64,000 bases of DNA, taken from Streptococcus pyogenes. GTDB lineage: Bacteria > Bacillota > Bacilli > Lactobacillales > Streptococcaceae. The number at the start of each line of letters is the position of its first letter. Within the stretch, counting starts at the first letter, position 1. This document shows positions 1 to 9,125 of this stretch, one piece after another. The notes beneath the pieces were generated by a model that saw only the letters and a list, made by a program, of their open reading frames with translations, made no database searches and had not been told where the DNA came from. The DNA is taken from assembly GCF_002055535.1 (NCBI RefSeq), contig NZ_LN831034.1:1054001-1118000 (forward strand), in the 5' to 3' direction. A program made the translations under genes and the position numbers.

Positions 1-397
<397 letters not shown>

Positions 398-458
398 TTA
401 ATTTAACGGTCTTATTATAGCACATTCATTTGCAAAATACTTCACTAATTGTCCATTT

Positions 459-3400
459 TTATCGAAAAACCGTTTTCAGAACAAAAGGACGAAGTTTTTC
501 CTTTAAATTCTCTGTTACATGAACCTGAATCTTAGTTAATGCAATTGTTTCCTTATTTTTTTGATAGTGAATAACAACTGGAGTCGTTCCTGGAAAGGCA
601 CCTAAAATCTCAGAAATTTGGGAATCAAACTGATGGTTTTCAACTAATAACCAATATTTTTGACTAATAGCCATTTGCACTTGCTGACACACCATCTGCA
701 GTCGATGGTCTCTTTCTTTTATTCTACCTTTTAAGTAATAGAATTCTCCTTCTTTTAATTGGTCTTTATAAATGGCATACTCTTGTGGAAAAAGTGTGAC
801 ATCGAGCTTTTTCTTAGTGTCATTCACACTTAAAAAAGCCATTTGCTGCCCACTTGTTTTGGTTCTAATGATCCTAATGCTATCTATTTGAATCAGTACG
901 ACTGCTTCGCTTTCTTTGACTAACTGTGAAATAGGAGTAAAAGTTTGGGTACTTTTCTCAGCAATATCAATTAAAGGATGCTTGCTCATGCCAACTCCAA
1001 CGATCTCCTGTTCCAAAGAATATTTTTCAGTTACTGAGTAATCTTTCGTATCTACCCAACTAAAGGAAGAATCTGAAAAAAGAGAACCAAGCTCATTAAC
1101 AAATACCAGTAAACCATCCAAATTGTCCAGAATTTTTTTACGGTTAGGCTCAAAGCAATCAAACAGACCTATTTTTATCAGAGGCTCAAGGAAAACCTTT
1201 TTTTGATATTTTTCTGGAGTTCTAGTGAGAAAATCCTCTACGCTATTAAATGGTCTTTGCTCGATAATCCAATAAGCAAAATCCCTTGGCAACCCCTTAA
1301 TATTTTTCAGCCCCATGTAAATCTTGCTAGCTTCAATTTTATCAGTGTAAGGAATACTATTAATGGTAACTTGCGCTACTTGAAAATCTGATTCTAGAGC
1401 ATCTGTGATATAGTCACTGCTAGAATAATTCATCATGATATCGTAAAAAACAGCCGGGTAATGGGCTTTGAAATAAGCCAATTGAAAAGCTAAAGCTGAA
1501 TAGGCAAAGGCATGGCTGCGGTTAAAACCATAACCTGCAAATTTTTCCATCCGTTTAAAAAGTCCTCTAGCTGTTTCTTCAGCTCTCCCTAGGTGCTTAG
1601 CAGAAGCAATAAAGTCTTCTTCCATTTTTTGCATTTCTTGTAGATTTTTTTTAGACATGGCACGCCTTAACAAGTCGGCCTTGCCTAACGTAAAACCAGC
1701 ATAAACCTGTGCAATCTGCATAACTTGTTCTTGATAAAGCATAATACCGTAAGTTGGCTCTAAAATGGGAGCAATCACAGGATCAATCAAATCAATTTTT
1801 TCTTGTCCTTCTCTTCGTTTAATGAAATTAGTGGTATAGTCACTTGCCCCTGGTCTATTTAGACTGGTAGTGGCAACAATTTCTTCAAAACGTTGTGGCT
1901 TAATCCGTTTTAAAAGATTAATAGCACCATTTTGTTCAAATTGGAAAATTCCCTTGGTATCCCCTTTAGCAAAAAGTGCCAACGTTTGCGGGTCTTCTAA
2001 ATCAATGGCTGTAATATCAATCTGACACCCGTAGTCTTTAGCAACCTTCTCTTGCATTTTTTGAACAAAGGTCAAATTTCTTAACCCCAAAAAATCCATT
2101 TTTAACAGGCCATTAGCTTCGACCGCATGAGCATCATACTGGGTGATCATCATGTCATCGCCCGATTTTAGAGGAATATGATTGGTCAAGGCATCATCAC
2201 TCATCACAATACCAGCTGCGTGAATGGACGTTTGTCTTGGATTTCCTTCGATACGCTTGGCAATGGCAAAAGCCTTTTGAAATTCAGTTCTACTATTAAT
2301 AACCTGCCTAAAAGAGATTGACTTTTCATAGACAGTAGCCAAGCTATCTTTAAAACCAATTTTTTTAGTGAGATTAGTCAGTTCGTATTCTGGAACCCCG
2401 AACCGTTTGAAAACATCACGAATAGCCTGTTTAGGGCCAAAGGTTGAAAAGGTCACAATTTGCGCCGAATGGTCGCTACCATAACGATTTCGGACATACC
2501 GTAGAAATTCTGAACGGTAAATATCTGGAAGATCGATATCAATATCAGGCATGCTATAACGTTCTTTGTTTAAAAAGCGCTCAAATAGCAAATCATGTTG
2601 AACTGGATCAATCCCTGTAATGTTCAGAGCATAAGCCACTAGACTACCTGCCGCCGAGCCACGTCCCATTCCCATATAATAGCCTTTACTGCGTCCAAAG
2701 CGAAGTAAATCCCACACAATCAAAAAATAATCATCAAAGCCCATGTCAGAAATAATGACCAATTCATGTAGTAAGCGCGATTGATAAGGCTCTTTCCACA
2801 ATCCTTTTTCCTTCAAACCAGCCTCAGTCAAGTCTTGCAATTCTTGCTTGGCAGACTTATCTCTATTAAAATGAGGCAATTTTAAATTTGTATCGAAATC
2901 ATAATAGATTCCTGACACTAAGTCTTCTAAATTCTGTAGAGCTTGAGGGCAGTGTGTTTGATAGAAGGCGGTTAGTTGTTGACAATCTGCTAACTCTTGA
3001 TCACTTTCTACCACAGGGGTCTCTGCCAGACTGAGGTTATCTCGAATGGCATGCAACATGTGCAGGGTTTCCATATCATCTTGCGCAAAATAACGAACTG
3101 TCCTTAGGGGTATAAGCTGCCTCTTAGAATCCATATGAGATAAATCAGTATACTGATCAACACCGATATAGTAGTCAAAAGGGACCACTAATGTATCGCT
3201 CCAACCCTTACTAGGAATAATAACCGCTATCCCTTCCAAATGTTGGCAGAAGTAATCCATATGAAGCTTGCCAGACATTTTTGCCGTGGAAATTTTTAAA
3301 AGCTGATGATAGCCTTGTGTATTCTGGGCGATTAAGTTAAGGAGCACCTGCCGCTCTTGATAGAGAATCTCTATTTCCAAACCTAAAACTGGCTGCAGTC

Positions 3401-3569
3401 CATTTTTTTGACAACCTTTAATAAAATGGTAAGCACCATAAAGATTATCCTTATCCATGATTCCTATGGTGTGGTAACCAAATTGCTTTGCTCGTTCAAA
3501 ATAATGATTTAAGTCAATTAAACTATCCATAAATGAGTATACAGTTTTAGTATCAAGTTGAGCAAACAT
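459..3569 (-). CDS. dnaE: DNA polymerase III subunit alpha, DnaE type
   Basis: A replicative C-family DNA polymerase of 1036 aa, acting with PolC at the fork. The start is fixed by AAAGGAGGAACTT before ATG 3569. The N-terminal ~70 residues are a PHP domain, but the usual metal-binding HxH near residue 8 reads LDTKT and the TDHG position reads MDKDN, so it looks catalytically dead. The palm carries GMGRGSAAGSLVAY and the catalytic PDIDIDLPD. Helix-hairpin-helix and OB (nucleic-acid binding) regions follow toward the C-terminus. Length fits the short, exonuclease-free DnaE of Firmicutes. The neighbouring regulator gene at 3754 is divergent. Confidence 0.97.
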   Translation of the reverse strand: MFAQLDTKTVYSFMDSLIDLNHYFERAKQFGYHTIGIMDKDNLYGAYHFIKGCQKNGLQPVLGLEIEILYQERQVLLNLIAQNTQGYHQLLKISTAKMSGKLHMDYFCQHLEGIAVIIPSKGWSDTLVVPFDYYIGVDQYTDLSHMDSKRQLIPLRTVRYFAQDDMETLHMLHAIRDNLSLAETPVVESDQELADCQQLTAFYQTHCPQALQNLEDLVSGIYYDFDTNLKLPHFNRDKSAKQELQDLTEAGLKEKGLWKEPYQSRLLHELVIISDMGFDDYFLIVWDLLRFGRSKGYYMGMGRGSAAGSLVAYALNITGIDPVQHDLLFERFLNKERYSMPDIDIDLPDIYRSEFLRYVRNRYGSDHSAQIVTFSTFGPKQAIRDVFKRFGVPEYELTNLTKKIGFKDSLATVYEKSISFRQVINSRTEFQKAFAIAKRIEGNPRQTSIHAAGIVMSDDALTNHIPLKSGDDMMITQYDAHAVEANGLLKMDFLGLRNLTFVQKMQEKVAKDYGCQIDITAIDLEDPQTLALFAKGDTKGIFQFEQNGAINLLKRIKPQRFEEIVATTSLNRPGASDYTTNFIKRREGQEKIDLIDPVIAPILEPTYGIMLYQEQVMQIAQVYAGFTLGKADLLRRAMSKKNLQEMQKMEEDFIASAKHLGRAEETARGLFKRMEKFAGYGFNRSHAFAYSALAFQLAYFKAHYPAVFYDIMMNYSSSDYITDALESDFQVAQVTINSIPYTDKIEASKIYMGLKNIKGLPRDFAYWIIEQRPFNSVEDFLTRTPEKYQKKVFLEPLIKIGLFDCFEPNRKKILDNLDGLLVFVNELGSLFSDSSFSWVDTKDYSVTEKYSLEQEIVGVGMSKHPLIDIAEKSTQTFTPISQLVKESEAVVLIQIDSIRIIRTKTSGQQMAFLSVNDTKKKLDVTLFPQEYAIYKDQLKEGEFYYLKGRIKERDHRLQMVCQQVQMAISQKYWLLVENHQFDSQISEILGAFPGTTPVVIHYQKNKETIALTKIQVHVTENLKEKLRPFVLKTVFR

Positions 3570-3682
3570 AAGTTCCTCCTTTGGTTATCTTGTTCCCTAT
3601 TATACTATGAAAAAGGTTTTCTTGCTTCAATTTTCTCTCTAATCTACGTCTACTTCTCAAAGAGTGAAAAATGGCATAAAAC

Positions 3683-3723
3683 TTGACATTCCCTTTTTTT
3701 TTCTGTACCATTTAATTAGTACA
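3683..3723 (+). promoter_or_regulatory. Promoter and likely operator of the GntR-ABC operon
   Basis: TTGACA (3683-3688), 17 nt, then TACCAT (3706-3711) forms a good sigma-A promoter. An inverted repeat TGTAC-N10-GTACA (3704-3723) covers the -10 box. YtrA-type GntR repressors commonly regulate their own operon through such inverted repeats. Autoregulation is inferred from position. Confidence 0.65.
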
Positions 3724-3753
3724 AATATCTATATTACTCAGAAAGGAGACCAC

Positions 3754-4125
3754 ATGTCTTGGAAATTTGAGGAAAAATCTCCTATTTATGCGCAGATAGC
3801 ACAACATGTCATGATGCAAATTATTAGCCAAGAAATCAAGAGTGGTGATCAACTTCCAACTGTTCGTGAATATGCAGAAATCGCAGGTGTTAATCCTAAC
3901 ACCATGCAACGAGCGTTTACAGAACTTGAACGGGAAGGAATGGTTTATTCGCAACGTACTGCTGGCCGTTTTGTAACTGACGATCAAAAATTAATTGCTC
4001 GTAAAAGACGAGAGTTAGCAATTAGTGAATTAGAATCATTTATCACCAATATGACAAAAATGGGATTTAGTCACACTGAGATTATCCCTGTTTTGACGAG
4101 CTTTTTAAAGGAGGATTCACAATAA
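3754..4125 (+). CDS. GntR-family transcriptional regulator, YtrA subfamily
   Basis: A 123-aa DNA-binding regulator. Residues ~5-75 form the winged helix: SPIYAQIAQHVMMQIISQE, then the PTVREYAEIAGVNPNTMQRA recognition region and GMVYSQRTAGRFV wing. Only a ~45-residue helical tail follows, which is the YtrA pattern without a ligand-binding domain. The start at 3754 has GAAAGGAG 6 nt upstream; an upstream extension to 3664 overlaps the promoter and is rejected. Its stop overlaps the ABC ATPase start by one base, so the genes are co-transcribed and it probably represses that transporter. Confidence 0.92.
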   Translation: MSWKFEEKSPIYAQIAQHVMMQIISQEIKSGDQLPTVREYAEIAGVNPNTMQRAFTELEREGMVYSQRTAGRFVTDDQKLIARKRRELAISELESFITNMTKMGFSHTEIIPVLTSFLKEDSQ

Positions 4126-4823
4126 TGGCACACCTATTGCAACTACATCATGTTTCAAAATCTTACCGTGAAAAAAAAGCTATTGATGACTTAACCATTA
4201 CTATCCCGAACGGTAAAATTATCGGATTATTAGGTCCAAATGGAAGTGGTAAAACAACTTTAATTAAACTCATTAATGGCCTTTTACAACCAAATAAAGG
4301 AGAAATTGTCATTGATGGCTACCGTCCCTGTGTTGAGACAAAAAAAATTATTTCTTATTTACCAGATACTACTTATCTTAATGAAAATATGAGAATTAAG
4401 GACATGTTGGAGTTCTTTAGTGATTTTTACAGCGACTTTGACAAATCCAAAGCAACAAGCCTTCTAAGAGATTTAGAACTAGACCCTGAAGACCGCTTCA
4501 AAACTCTATCCAAAGGAAACAAAGAAAAAGTACAATTAATTCTTGTGATGAGTCGTAAAGCCAGACTCTATGTACTTGATGAACCTATTGGTGGAGTTGA
4601 CCCTGCCGCAAGAGACTACATCCTAAAAACCATCATTAATAGTTATTGTGAAAATGCTTCTGTTATTATCTCAACCCACTTGATTTCGGACATTGAACCT
4701 ATCCTTGACGAAGTCATTTTCTTGAAACAAGGAAGACTTTTCTTATCTGGCAATGCTGATGATCTAAGACAAGAATACCAGCAATCCATTGATTCCCTCT
4801 TTAGGGAAACTTATAAGGTTTAG
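4125..4823 (+). CDS. ABC transporter ATP-binding protein
   Basis: A 232-aa ATPase subunit of an exporter-type ABC system. Walker A is GPNGSGKTT (residues ~38-46), the signature is LSKGNKEKVQL (a degenerate LSGGQ), and Walker B is ARLYVLDEPIGGVDP, followed by the H-loop STHL. Membrane partner is encoded 10 nt downstream. In YtrA-type operons these transporters often answer cell-envelope stress or antimicrobial peptides; the substrate here is not visible from sequence. Confidence 0.93.
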   Translation: MAHLLQLHHVSKSYREKKAIDDLTITIPNGKIIGLLGPNGSGKTTLIKLINGLLQPNKGEIVIDGYRPCVETKKIISYLPDTTYLNENMRIKDMLEFFSDFYSDFDKSKATSLLRDLELDPEDRFKTLSKGNKEKVQLILVMSRKARLYVLDEPIGGVDPAARDYILKTIINSYCENASVIISTHLISDIEPILDEVIFLKQGRLFLSGNADDLRQEYQQSIDSLFRETYKV

Positions 4824-4832
4824 GAGGATATC

Positions 4833-5618
4833 ATGTTTGGAAAATTATTAAAATACGAATTTAGATCTATTGGAAAATGGTACTTTGCGCTTAATGCTTT
4901 CGTTATTGCCATCGCTGCCATTTTGTCATTTACGATAAAACTGTTTGCTCAAAGCAATAGTGATGGACTATTTGGAGTACTAACCAATAAGATGTTGCCT
5001 CTGACATTAGGTTTAACTTTTGGCTCCCTGATCGCTGGTTCCCTCTTATCAACATTACTTATCATTATCAAACGTTTCAGCAAAAGTGTTTTTGGATGGG
5101 AAGGATACTTAACGTTGACTTTACCCGTCAATTCGCATCAAATTATTTTATCAAAACTACTAGCTTCTTTTATTTGCAGTGTTTTCAATACTATCATCCT
5201 TGCATTTGCTATCGCTATTGTAATTGTACCAATGTTTAACATCAACGAACTATTAGAAGGATTCTTTAATAGTTTTAAGATGGATTATTTCATCAATATG
5301 CTAACTGTACTAGCCTATGTCCTATTATCAACATTTACGAGTATCTTATTAATTTATCTTTCCATTTCTATAGGTCAACTTTTTTCCAATCGGCGAGGCT
5401 TGATGGCCTTTATTGCATATTTTATATTAGTTATTCTGATTAGCGTTGCTGCAACATATGTTCACAGTCACATCTTTAATATTAATACAAGTGCCGATAG
5501 TTTCCCATTTACTGAGCAAAAAACAATTTATCTTCTTATTTTGGAACAATTTATTGAAATGATAATGTTTTACCTCGCCACTAATTTTATTATCAAAAAT
5601 AAACTCAACCTACAGTAA
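4833..5618 (+). CDS. ABC transporter permease
   Basis: A 261-aa integral membrane protein with about six hydrophobic segments, e.g. YFALNAFVIAIAAILSF near the N-terminus and LLILEQFIEMIMFYLATNFI at the C-terminus. It follows the ATPase gene after an AGGAGGATATC RBS. No conserved enzymatic motif is seen. It most likely forms the membrane channel with two copies of the preceding ATPase. Transcription ends at the hairpin at 5627. Confidence 0.9.
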   Translation: MFGKLLKYEFRSIGKWYFALNAFVIAIAAILSFTIKLFAQSNSDGLFGVLTNKMLPLTLGLTFGSLIAGSLLSTLLIIIKRFSKSVFGWEGYLTLTLPVNSHQIILSKLLASFICSVFNTIILAFAIAIVIVPMFNINELLEGFFNSFKMDYFINMLTVLAYVLLSTFTSILLIYLSISIGQLFSNRRGLMAFIAYFILVILISVAATYVHSHIFNINTSADSFPFTEQKTIYLLILEQFIEMIMFYLATNFIIKNKLNLQ

Positions 5619-5626
5619 GCGTTAAG

Positions 5627-5674
5627 ACTTTCTTTTAAACTATGACACACTATAGTTTAAAAGAAAGTTTTTTT
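5627..5674 (+). terminator. Rho-independent terminator of the GntR-ABC operon
   Basis: A perfect 17-bp stem (5627-5643 with 5652-5668), 8-nt loop, followed by a run of six T. Confidence 0.9.
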
Positions 5675-5691
5675 CAGTGTTCATAGTAAAT

Positions 5692-5725
5692 AAAAAAACC
5701 GTCTTCCATCAAATAGAAGCGGTTT
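5692..5725 (-). terminator. Rho-independent terminator of the DedA-like gene
   Basis: Stem AAACCG / CGGTTT with an inner CTTC/GAAG helix and one bulged base. On the minus strand it ends in a run of seven T, just after the stop of the gene at 5745. Confidence 0.75.
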
Positions 5726-5744
5726 ATCAAATTAACACCAAACC

Positions 5745-6359
5745 TTAATGCTGTAAGAACCAAGATATAACATCTTTTCCAAAAATAAATAAATAACTGT
5801 AGCCGATAATAGAAATTGGTTTAGTTATTAAAAGAATAGTTACAAAGCGCTTTAAAGACATGTCCGTCAATCCCGTAATCATAACCATAATATCAGCTGG
5901 AGAAACAGGCGATGCCATACAAAAAATAAATAATTTTTCATATCCTGGTGTCTCCAAACGCCTTTCATACTTGTAAAATGTTTTGTCATTTACAAAGAGT
6001 AAGATAAATTTACGACCATAAGTCTTAACGAGCAAGAAGAGGGCTATACTGCCAATAATGATGCCTACATAATTATAAATAAAACCTGTTACAGGGCCAA
6101 AGATTAAAAAACCTGCAACTGTCGTAAGGCCTCCAGGAATCACAGGAAAAACAATCTGTATGATCTGCACGACAATAAAAACAAACGGCCCCCATAATCT
6201 ATAGCGCTGCACTAAGTCTTTAAGAGCATTACTATCGTTTAATATACCTAGTCTATACAGCCAAAAAGCGAGGAAAAAAGTACCAATTAGTGCAATAATT
6301 CCTAAAATTTTGATAATTTTTTGCCATAATATATAGGCTTTTGAATTACGTTTTGTCAT
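5745..6359 (-). CDS. TVP38/TMEM64 (DedA/VTT) family membrane protein
   Basis: A 204-aa protein with an N-terminal membrane segment (IIALIGTFFLAFWLYRLGIL) and the SNARE-associated/VTT core. The core includes FPVIPGGLTTVAGFLIFGPVTGFIYNYVG and the re-entrant motif FIFCMASPVSPADIMVMITGLTDM. The family is linked to lipid carrier flipping in membranes, but the exact substrate here is unknown. Monocistronic, with its own terminator; divergent from tmRNA. Confidence 0.85.
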   Translation of the reverse strand: MTKRNSKAYILWQKIIKILGIIALIGTFFLAFWLYRLGILNDSNALKDLVQRYRLWGPFVFIVVQIIQIVFPVIPGGLTTVAGFLIFGPVTGFIYNYVGIIIGSIALFLLVKTYGRKFILLFVNDKTFYKYERRLETPGYEKLFIFCMASPVSPADIMVMITGLTDMSLKRFVTILLITKPISIIGYSYLFIFGKDVISWFLQH

Positions 6360-6388
6360 AGACTAATCATACCATAAGCTGTAAAATT

Positions 6389-6417
6389 TTGCTATTTAAA
6401 AAAAGTTTTGATAGAAT
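6389..6417 (+). promoter_or_regulatory. tmRNA promoter
   Basis: TTGCTA (6389-6394), 17-nt spacer, TAGAAT (6412-6417), ending about 33 nt before the mature 5' end of tmRNA. Confidence 0.7.
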
Positions 6418-6450
6418 AGTTAGTGTAAGAAATTGGTTAATTATCTATTT

Positions 6451-6798
6451 GGGGTTGTTACGGATTCGACAGGCATTATGAGGCATGTTTTGCGTCCCAT
6501 CGGCAGATGTAAATTGCCAGTTAAATATAACTGCAAAAAATACAAACTCTTACGCTTTAGCTGCCTAAAAACCAGCTAGCGTGACTTCTACAAGATTGCT
6601 TGTGTCCTGTTAGAAGTCTCAAAATAGCAAGCTACGGTTACGAAATTGTCTAGTTTCGTGACAAGAGATTGATAGACTCGCAAACTAATGGCTTGAGTTA
6701 TGTGTCTTTAGTTTGTTAAATGAAGACATAACCTATGGACGTAGACAAATATGTTGGCAGGTGTTTGGACGTGGGTTCGACTCCCACCAGCTCCATCA
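6451..6798 (+). ncRNA. ssrA: tmRNA (transfer-messenger RNA)
   Basis: tmRNA rescues stalled ribosomes. The 5' acceptor strand GGGGTTG (6451) pairs with CAGCTCC near 6788-6794, with discriminator A at 6795; CCA is not encoded (TCA follows). The T-arm GTGGGTTCGACTCCCAC is intact. The tag frame at 6533-6568 reads (A)KNTNSYALAA-stop. The last 16-19 nt belong to the phage attachment repeat, so integration leaves a complete gene on this side. Confidence 0.97.
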
Positions 6799-6875
6799 AT
6801 GCTTACCGTAAGTAATCATAACTTACTAAAACCTTGTTACATCAAGGTTTTTTCTTTTTGTCTTGTTCATGAGTT
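6780..6875. repeat. attL (96-bp direct repeat with attR)
   Basis: Identical over 96 bases to 45691-45786; both flanks diverge immediately (G/A on the left, A/T on the right). It contains the tmRNA 3' end CTCCCACCAGCTCCATCA and the tmRNA terminator hairpin. The crossover point within the repeat cannot be told from sequence. Confidence 0.95.
6828..6855 (+). terminator. ssrA: tmRNA terminator, inside attL
   Basis: AAACCTTG / CAAGGTTT stem followed by a T-rich run. A second, now promoterless, copy lies in attR at 45740-45766. Confidence 0.85.
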
Positions 6876-6893
6876 ACCATAACTTTCTATATT

Positions 6894-6915
6894 ATTGACA
6901 ACTACATTGACAACT
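6894..6915 (+). other. Candidate integrase arm-type sites, left side
   Basis: Two direct copies of ATTGACAACT at 6894-6903 and 6906-6915, spaced 12 bp, 19 nt inside attL. A third identical copy in the same orientation is at 45644-45653, 38 nt inside attR. Paired decamers flanking an att core are what tyrosine integrase N-terminal arm-binding domains bind; the function is inferred. Confidence 0.55.
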
Positions 6916-6949
6916 CTTCAATTATTTTTCTGTCTACTCAAAGTTTTCT

Positions 6950-7138
6950 TCATTTGATATAGTCTAATTCCACCATCACTTCTTCCACTCTCTCTACCGT
7001 CACAACTTCATCATCTCTCACTTTTTCGTGTGGTAACACATAATCAAATATCTTTCCGTTTTTACGCACTATCGCTACTGTGTCACCTAAAATATACCCC
7101 TTATCAATCGCTTCTTTAAACTCATCTATATATAACAT
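6950..7138 (-). CDS. prx: Paratox (Prx), phage-encoded ComR inhibitor
   Basis: A 62-aa protein beginning MLYIDEFKEAIDKGYILGDT and ending in VERVEEVMVELDYIK, the paratox family. Prx binds the competence regulator ComR and blocks natural transformation of the lysogen (known for GAS Prx). It is convergent with speA and lies at the phage end, the position in which paratox is linked to toxin genes in GAS prophages. It is preceded by GTAGGAGGATGAAAT. The sequence is acidic and full length. Confidence 0.9.
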   Translation of the reverse strand: MLYIDEFKEAIDKGYILGDTVAIVRKNGKIFDYVLPHEKVRDDEVVTVERVEEVMVELDYIK

Positions 7139-7281
7139 ATTTCATCCTCCTACCTATCTATTCGTAAAAAGATAAAAATAACTATTGTTTTTTTTGTTAT
7201 TTTATAATAAAATTATTAATATAAGTTAATGTTTTTTAAAAATATACAATTTTATTCTATTTATAGTTAGCTATTTTTTCA

Positions 7282-7310
7282 TTGTTAGTAATATTGGTGA
7301 ATTGTAATAA
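7282..7310 (+). promoter_or_regulatory. Candidate speA promoter
   Basis: TTGTTA (7282-7287), 17 nt, TAATAA (7305-7310) in a very AT-rich 220-nt leader between prx and speA. The start codon has AATGGAGGAATATTAATG. Other pairings are possible in such AT-rich DNA. Confidence 0.4.
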
Positions 7311-7358
7311 CCTTTTTAAATCTAGAGGAGAACCCAGATATAAAATGGAGGAATATTA

Positions 7359-8114
7359 ATGGAAAACAATAAAAAAGTATTGAAGAAAATGGTATTTTTT
7401 GTTTTAGTGACATTTCTTGGACTAACAATCTCGCAAGAGGTATTTGCTCAACAAGACCCCGATCCAAGCCAACTTCACAGATCTAGTTTAGTTAAAAACC
7501 TTCAAAATATATATTTTCTTTATGAGGGTGACCCTGTTACTCACGAGAATGTGAAATCTGTTGATCAACTTTTATCTCACGATTTAATATATAATGTTTC
7601 AGGGCCAAATTATGATAAATTAAAAACTGAACTTAAGAACCAAGAGATGGCAACTTTATTTAAGGATAAAAACGTTGATATTTATGGTGTAGAATATTAC
7701 CATCTCTGTTATTTATGTGAAAATGCAGAAAGGAGTGCATGTATCTACGGAGGGGTAACAAATCATGAAGGGAATCATTTAGAAATTCCTAAAAAGATAG
7801 TCGTTAAAGTATCAATCGATGGTATCCAAAGCCTATCATTTGATATTGAAACAAATAAAAAAATGGTAACTGCTCAAGAATTAGACTATAAAGTTAGAAA
7901 ATATCTTACAGATAATAAGCAACTATATACTAATGGACCTTCTAAATATGAAACTGGATATATAAAGTTCATACCTAAGAATAAAGAAAGTTTTTGGTTT
8001 GATTTTTTCCCTGAACCAGAATTTACTCAATCTAAATATCTTATGATATATAAAGATAATGAAACGCTTGACTCAAACACAAGCCAAATTGAAGTCTACC
8101 TAACAACCAAGTAA
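7359..8114 (+). CDS. speA: Streptococcal pyrogenic exotoxin A (superantigen SpeA)
   Basis: A secreted superantigen that crosslinks MHC class II with T-cell receptor V-beta chains. The 251-aa precursor has a signal peptide (KKVLKKMVFFVLVTFLGLTI), cleaved after ...QEVFA to give the mature QQDPDPSQLHRSSLVKNLQN. The mature protein has the cysteines of the YYHLCYLCENAERSAC loop and the beta-grasp signature KKIVVKVSIDGIQS...NKKMVTAQELDYKVRKYL. Mature residue 76 is Val and residue 80 is Gly, which by the published allele definitions fits SpeA1 rather than SpeA2 (G80S) or SpeA3 (V76I). The gene is moron cargo on the strand opposite to the lysis genes and ends at a shared terminator. Confidence 0.98.
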   Translation: MENNKKVLKKMVFFVLVTFLGLTISQEVFAQQDPDPSQLHRSSLVKNLQNIYFLYEGDPVTHENVKSVDQLLSHDLIYNVSGPNYDKLKTELKNQEMATLFKDKNVDIYGVEYYHLCYLCENAERSACIYGGVTNHEGNHLEIPKKIVVKVSIDGIQSLSFDIETNKKMVTAQELDYKVRKYLTDNKQLYTNGPSKYETGYIKFIPKNKESFWFDFFPEPEFTQSKYLMIYKDNETLDSNTSQIEVYLTTK

Positions 8115-8183
8115 CTTTTTGCTTTTGGCAACCTTACCTACTGCTGGATTTAGAAATTTTATTGCAATTCTTTTATTAATGTA

Positions 8184-8210
8184 AAAACCGCTCATTTGAT
8201 GAGCGGTTTT
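8184..8210. terminator. Bidirectional terminator between speA and the late operon
   Basis: AAAACCGCTCA-TTTGA-TGAGCGGTTTT, a perfect 11-bp stem with T or A runs on both sides. It can end speA (+) and the phage late transcript (-). Confidence 0.9.
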
Positions 8211-8235
8211 GTCTTATCTAAAGGAGCTTTACCTC

Positions 8236-8895
8236 CTAATGCTGCAAAATTTTAAATGTTGGATTTTTGTATTTGTCTATTGTATTTGATGGGTAATCCC
8301 ATTTTTCGACAGACATCGTCGTGCCACCTCTAACACCAAAATCATAGACAGGAGCTTGTAGCTTAGCAACTATTTTATCGTCGACTTCAACGGCGACTCT
8401 ATCAACTCGACTCCAATTTACGCCGTAAGCCGCAAAATCTCGATTGTAATCAATAATGGCAGAGTCATTTAGCTTAGATACGCTAGCATCTACGTACGCT
8501 GTAATGTTGTAAACTTCCTGAGGCTCTGCTGATTGAGACCAAATGACCTGATTATTACAAATAACGCGAGCTATTGGCAGTCCATCAATCGTGATTGATT
8601 GATACAAAGACTTGTTTTTGAGCGGAGGTTGCTCTGGTGGCTTCGGCTGTGGTACGCTAGTATCTGGTTTTGATGATGATTGATAATTATACTTATTAGC
8701 TTTATACACATCAGCCTGTGTGCTAGATAAGATTTTATAGATGTTAACATCTCTACCAGATTCAAAACTATACTTATCGTGTATAGATATATAATAGCTA
8801 CCTATTTGTGTGTCCTTATCCCAAACCAGCTTTGCCTCTACTGTTTGCTCTATTAATCGATAAAAAATTTTATCTGGTATCTCTTGTACTGACAT
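8236..8895 (-). CDS. Phage tail/baseplate-associated protein of unknown function
   Basis: 219 aa, last gene of the late operon. It has a proline-rich linker (PKPPEQPPLKNK, about residues 85-100) separating an N-terminal domain from a beta-rich C-terminal half. Its start overlaps the stop of the previous gene by one base and its position after tail-fibre and lysis genes suggests a virion or host-recognition role. No catalytic motif was recognised. Confidence 0.7.
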   Translation of the reverse strand: MSVQEIPDKIFYRLIEQTVEAKLVWDKDTQIGSYYISIHDKYSFESGRDVNIYKILSSTQADVYKANKYNYQSSSKPDTSVPQPKPPEQPPLKNKSLYQSITIDGLPIARVICNNQVIWSQSAEPQEVYNITAYVDASVSKLNDSAIIDYNRDFAAYGVNWSRVDRVAVEVDDKIVAKLQAPVYDFGVRGGTTMSVEKWDYPSNTIDKYKNPTFKILQH

Positions 8896-9116
8896 TACTT
8901 ACCTCCAGAGCGTTCAAACACAATCATGCCAGTGGTGTCATAAGGGACTTGACCGTTTGGGACTATTTTGACTTCCAAAAACGCACCTGTTTGCGAGTCC
9001 TTAATTTTACCTAAATTAACAATATCATCCTTACTCGCGAGATTAGTCACTTTGTTATCTACATAATCTTTTGTTACAAGGTCTTTTGAGAGTTGTGATT
9101 CGCCAATATATCTCAT
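8895..9116 (-). CDS. Small phage structural-region protein
   Basis: 73 aa starting MRYIGESQLSKDLVTKDYVD, with a VTKDYVDNKV segment of the kind seen at trimerising tail-fibre heads. Function is unknown; the neighbours are receptor-binding-type genes, so an adaptor or fibre accessory role is inferred. Confidence 0.65.
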   Translation of the reverse strand: MRYIGESQLSKDLVTKDYVDNKVTNLASKDDIVNLGKIKDSQTGAFLEVKIVPNGQVPYDTTGMIVFERSGGK

Positions 9117-9125
9117 AGCGGCCTC

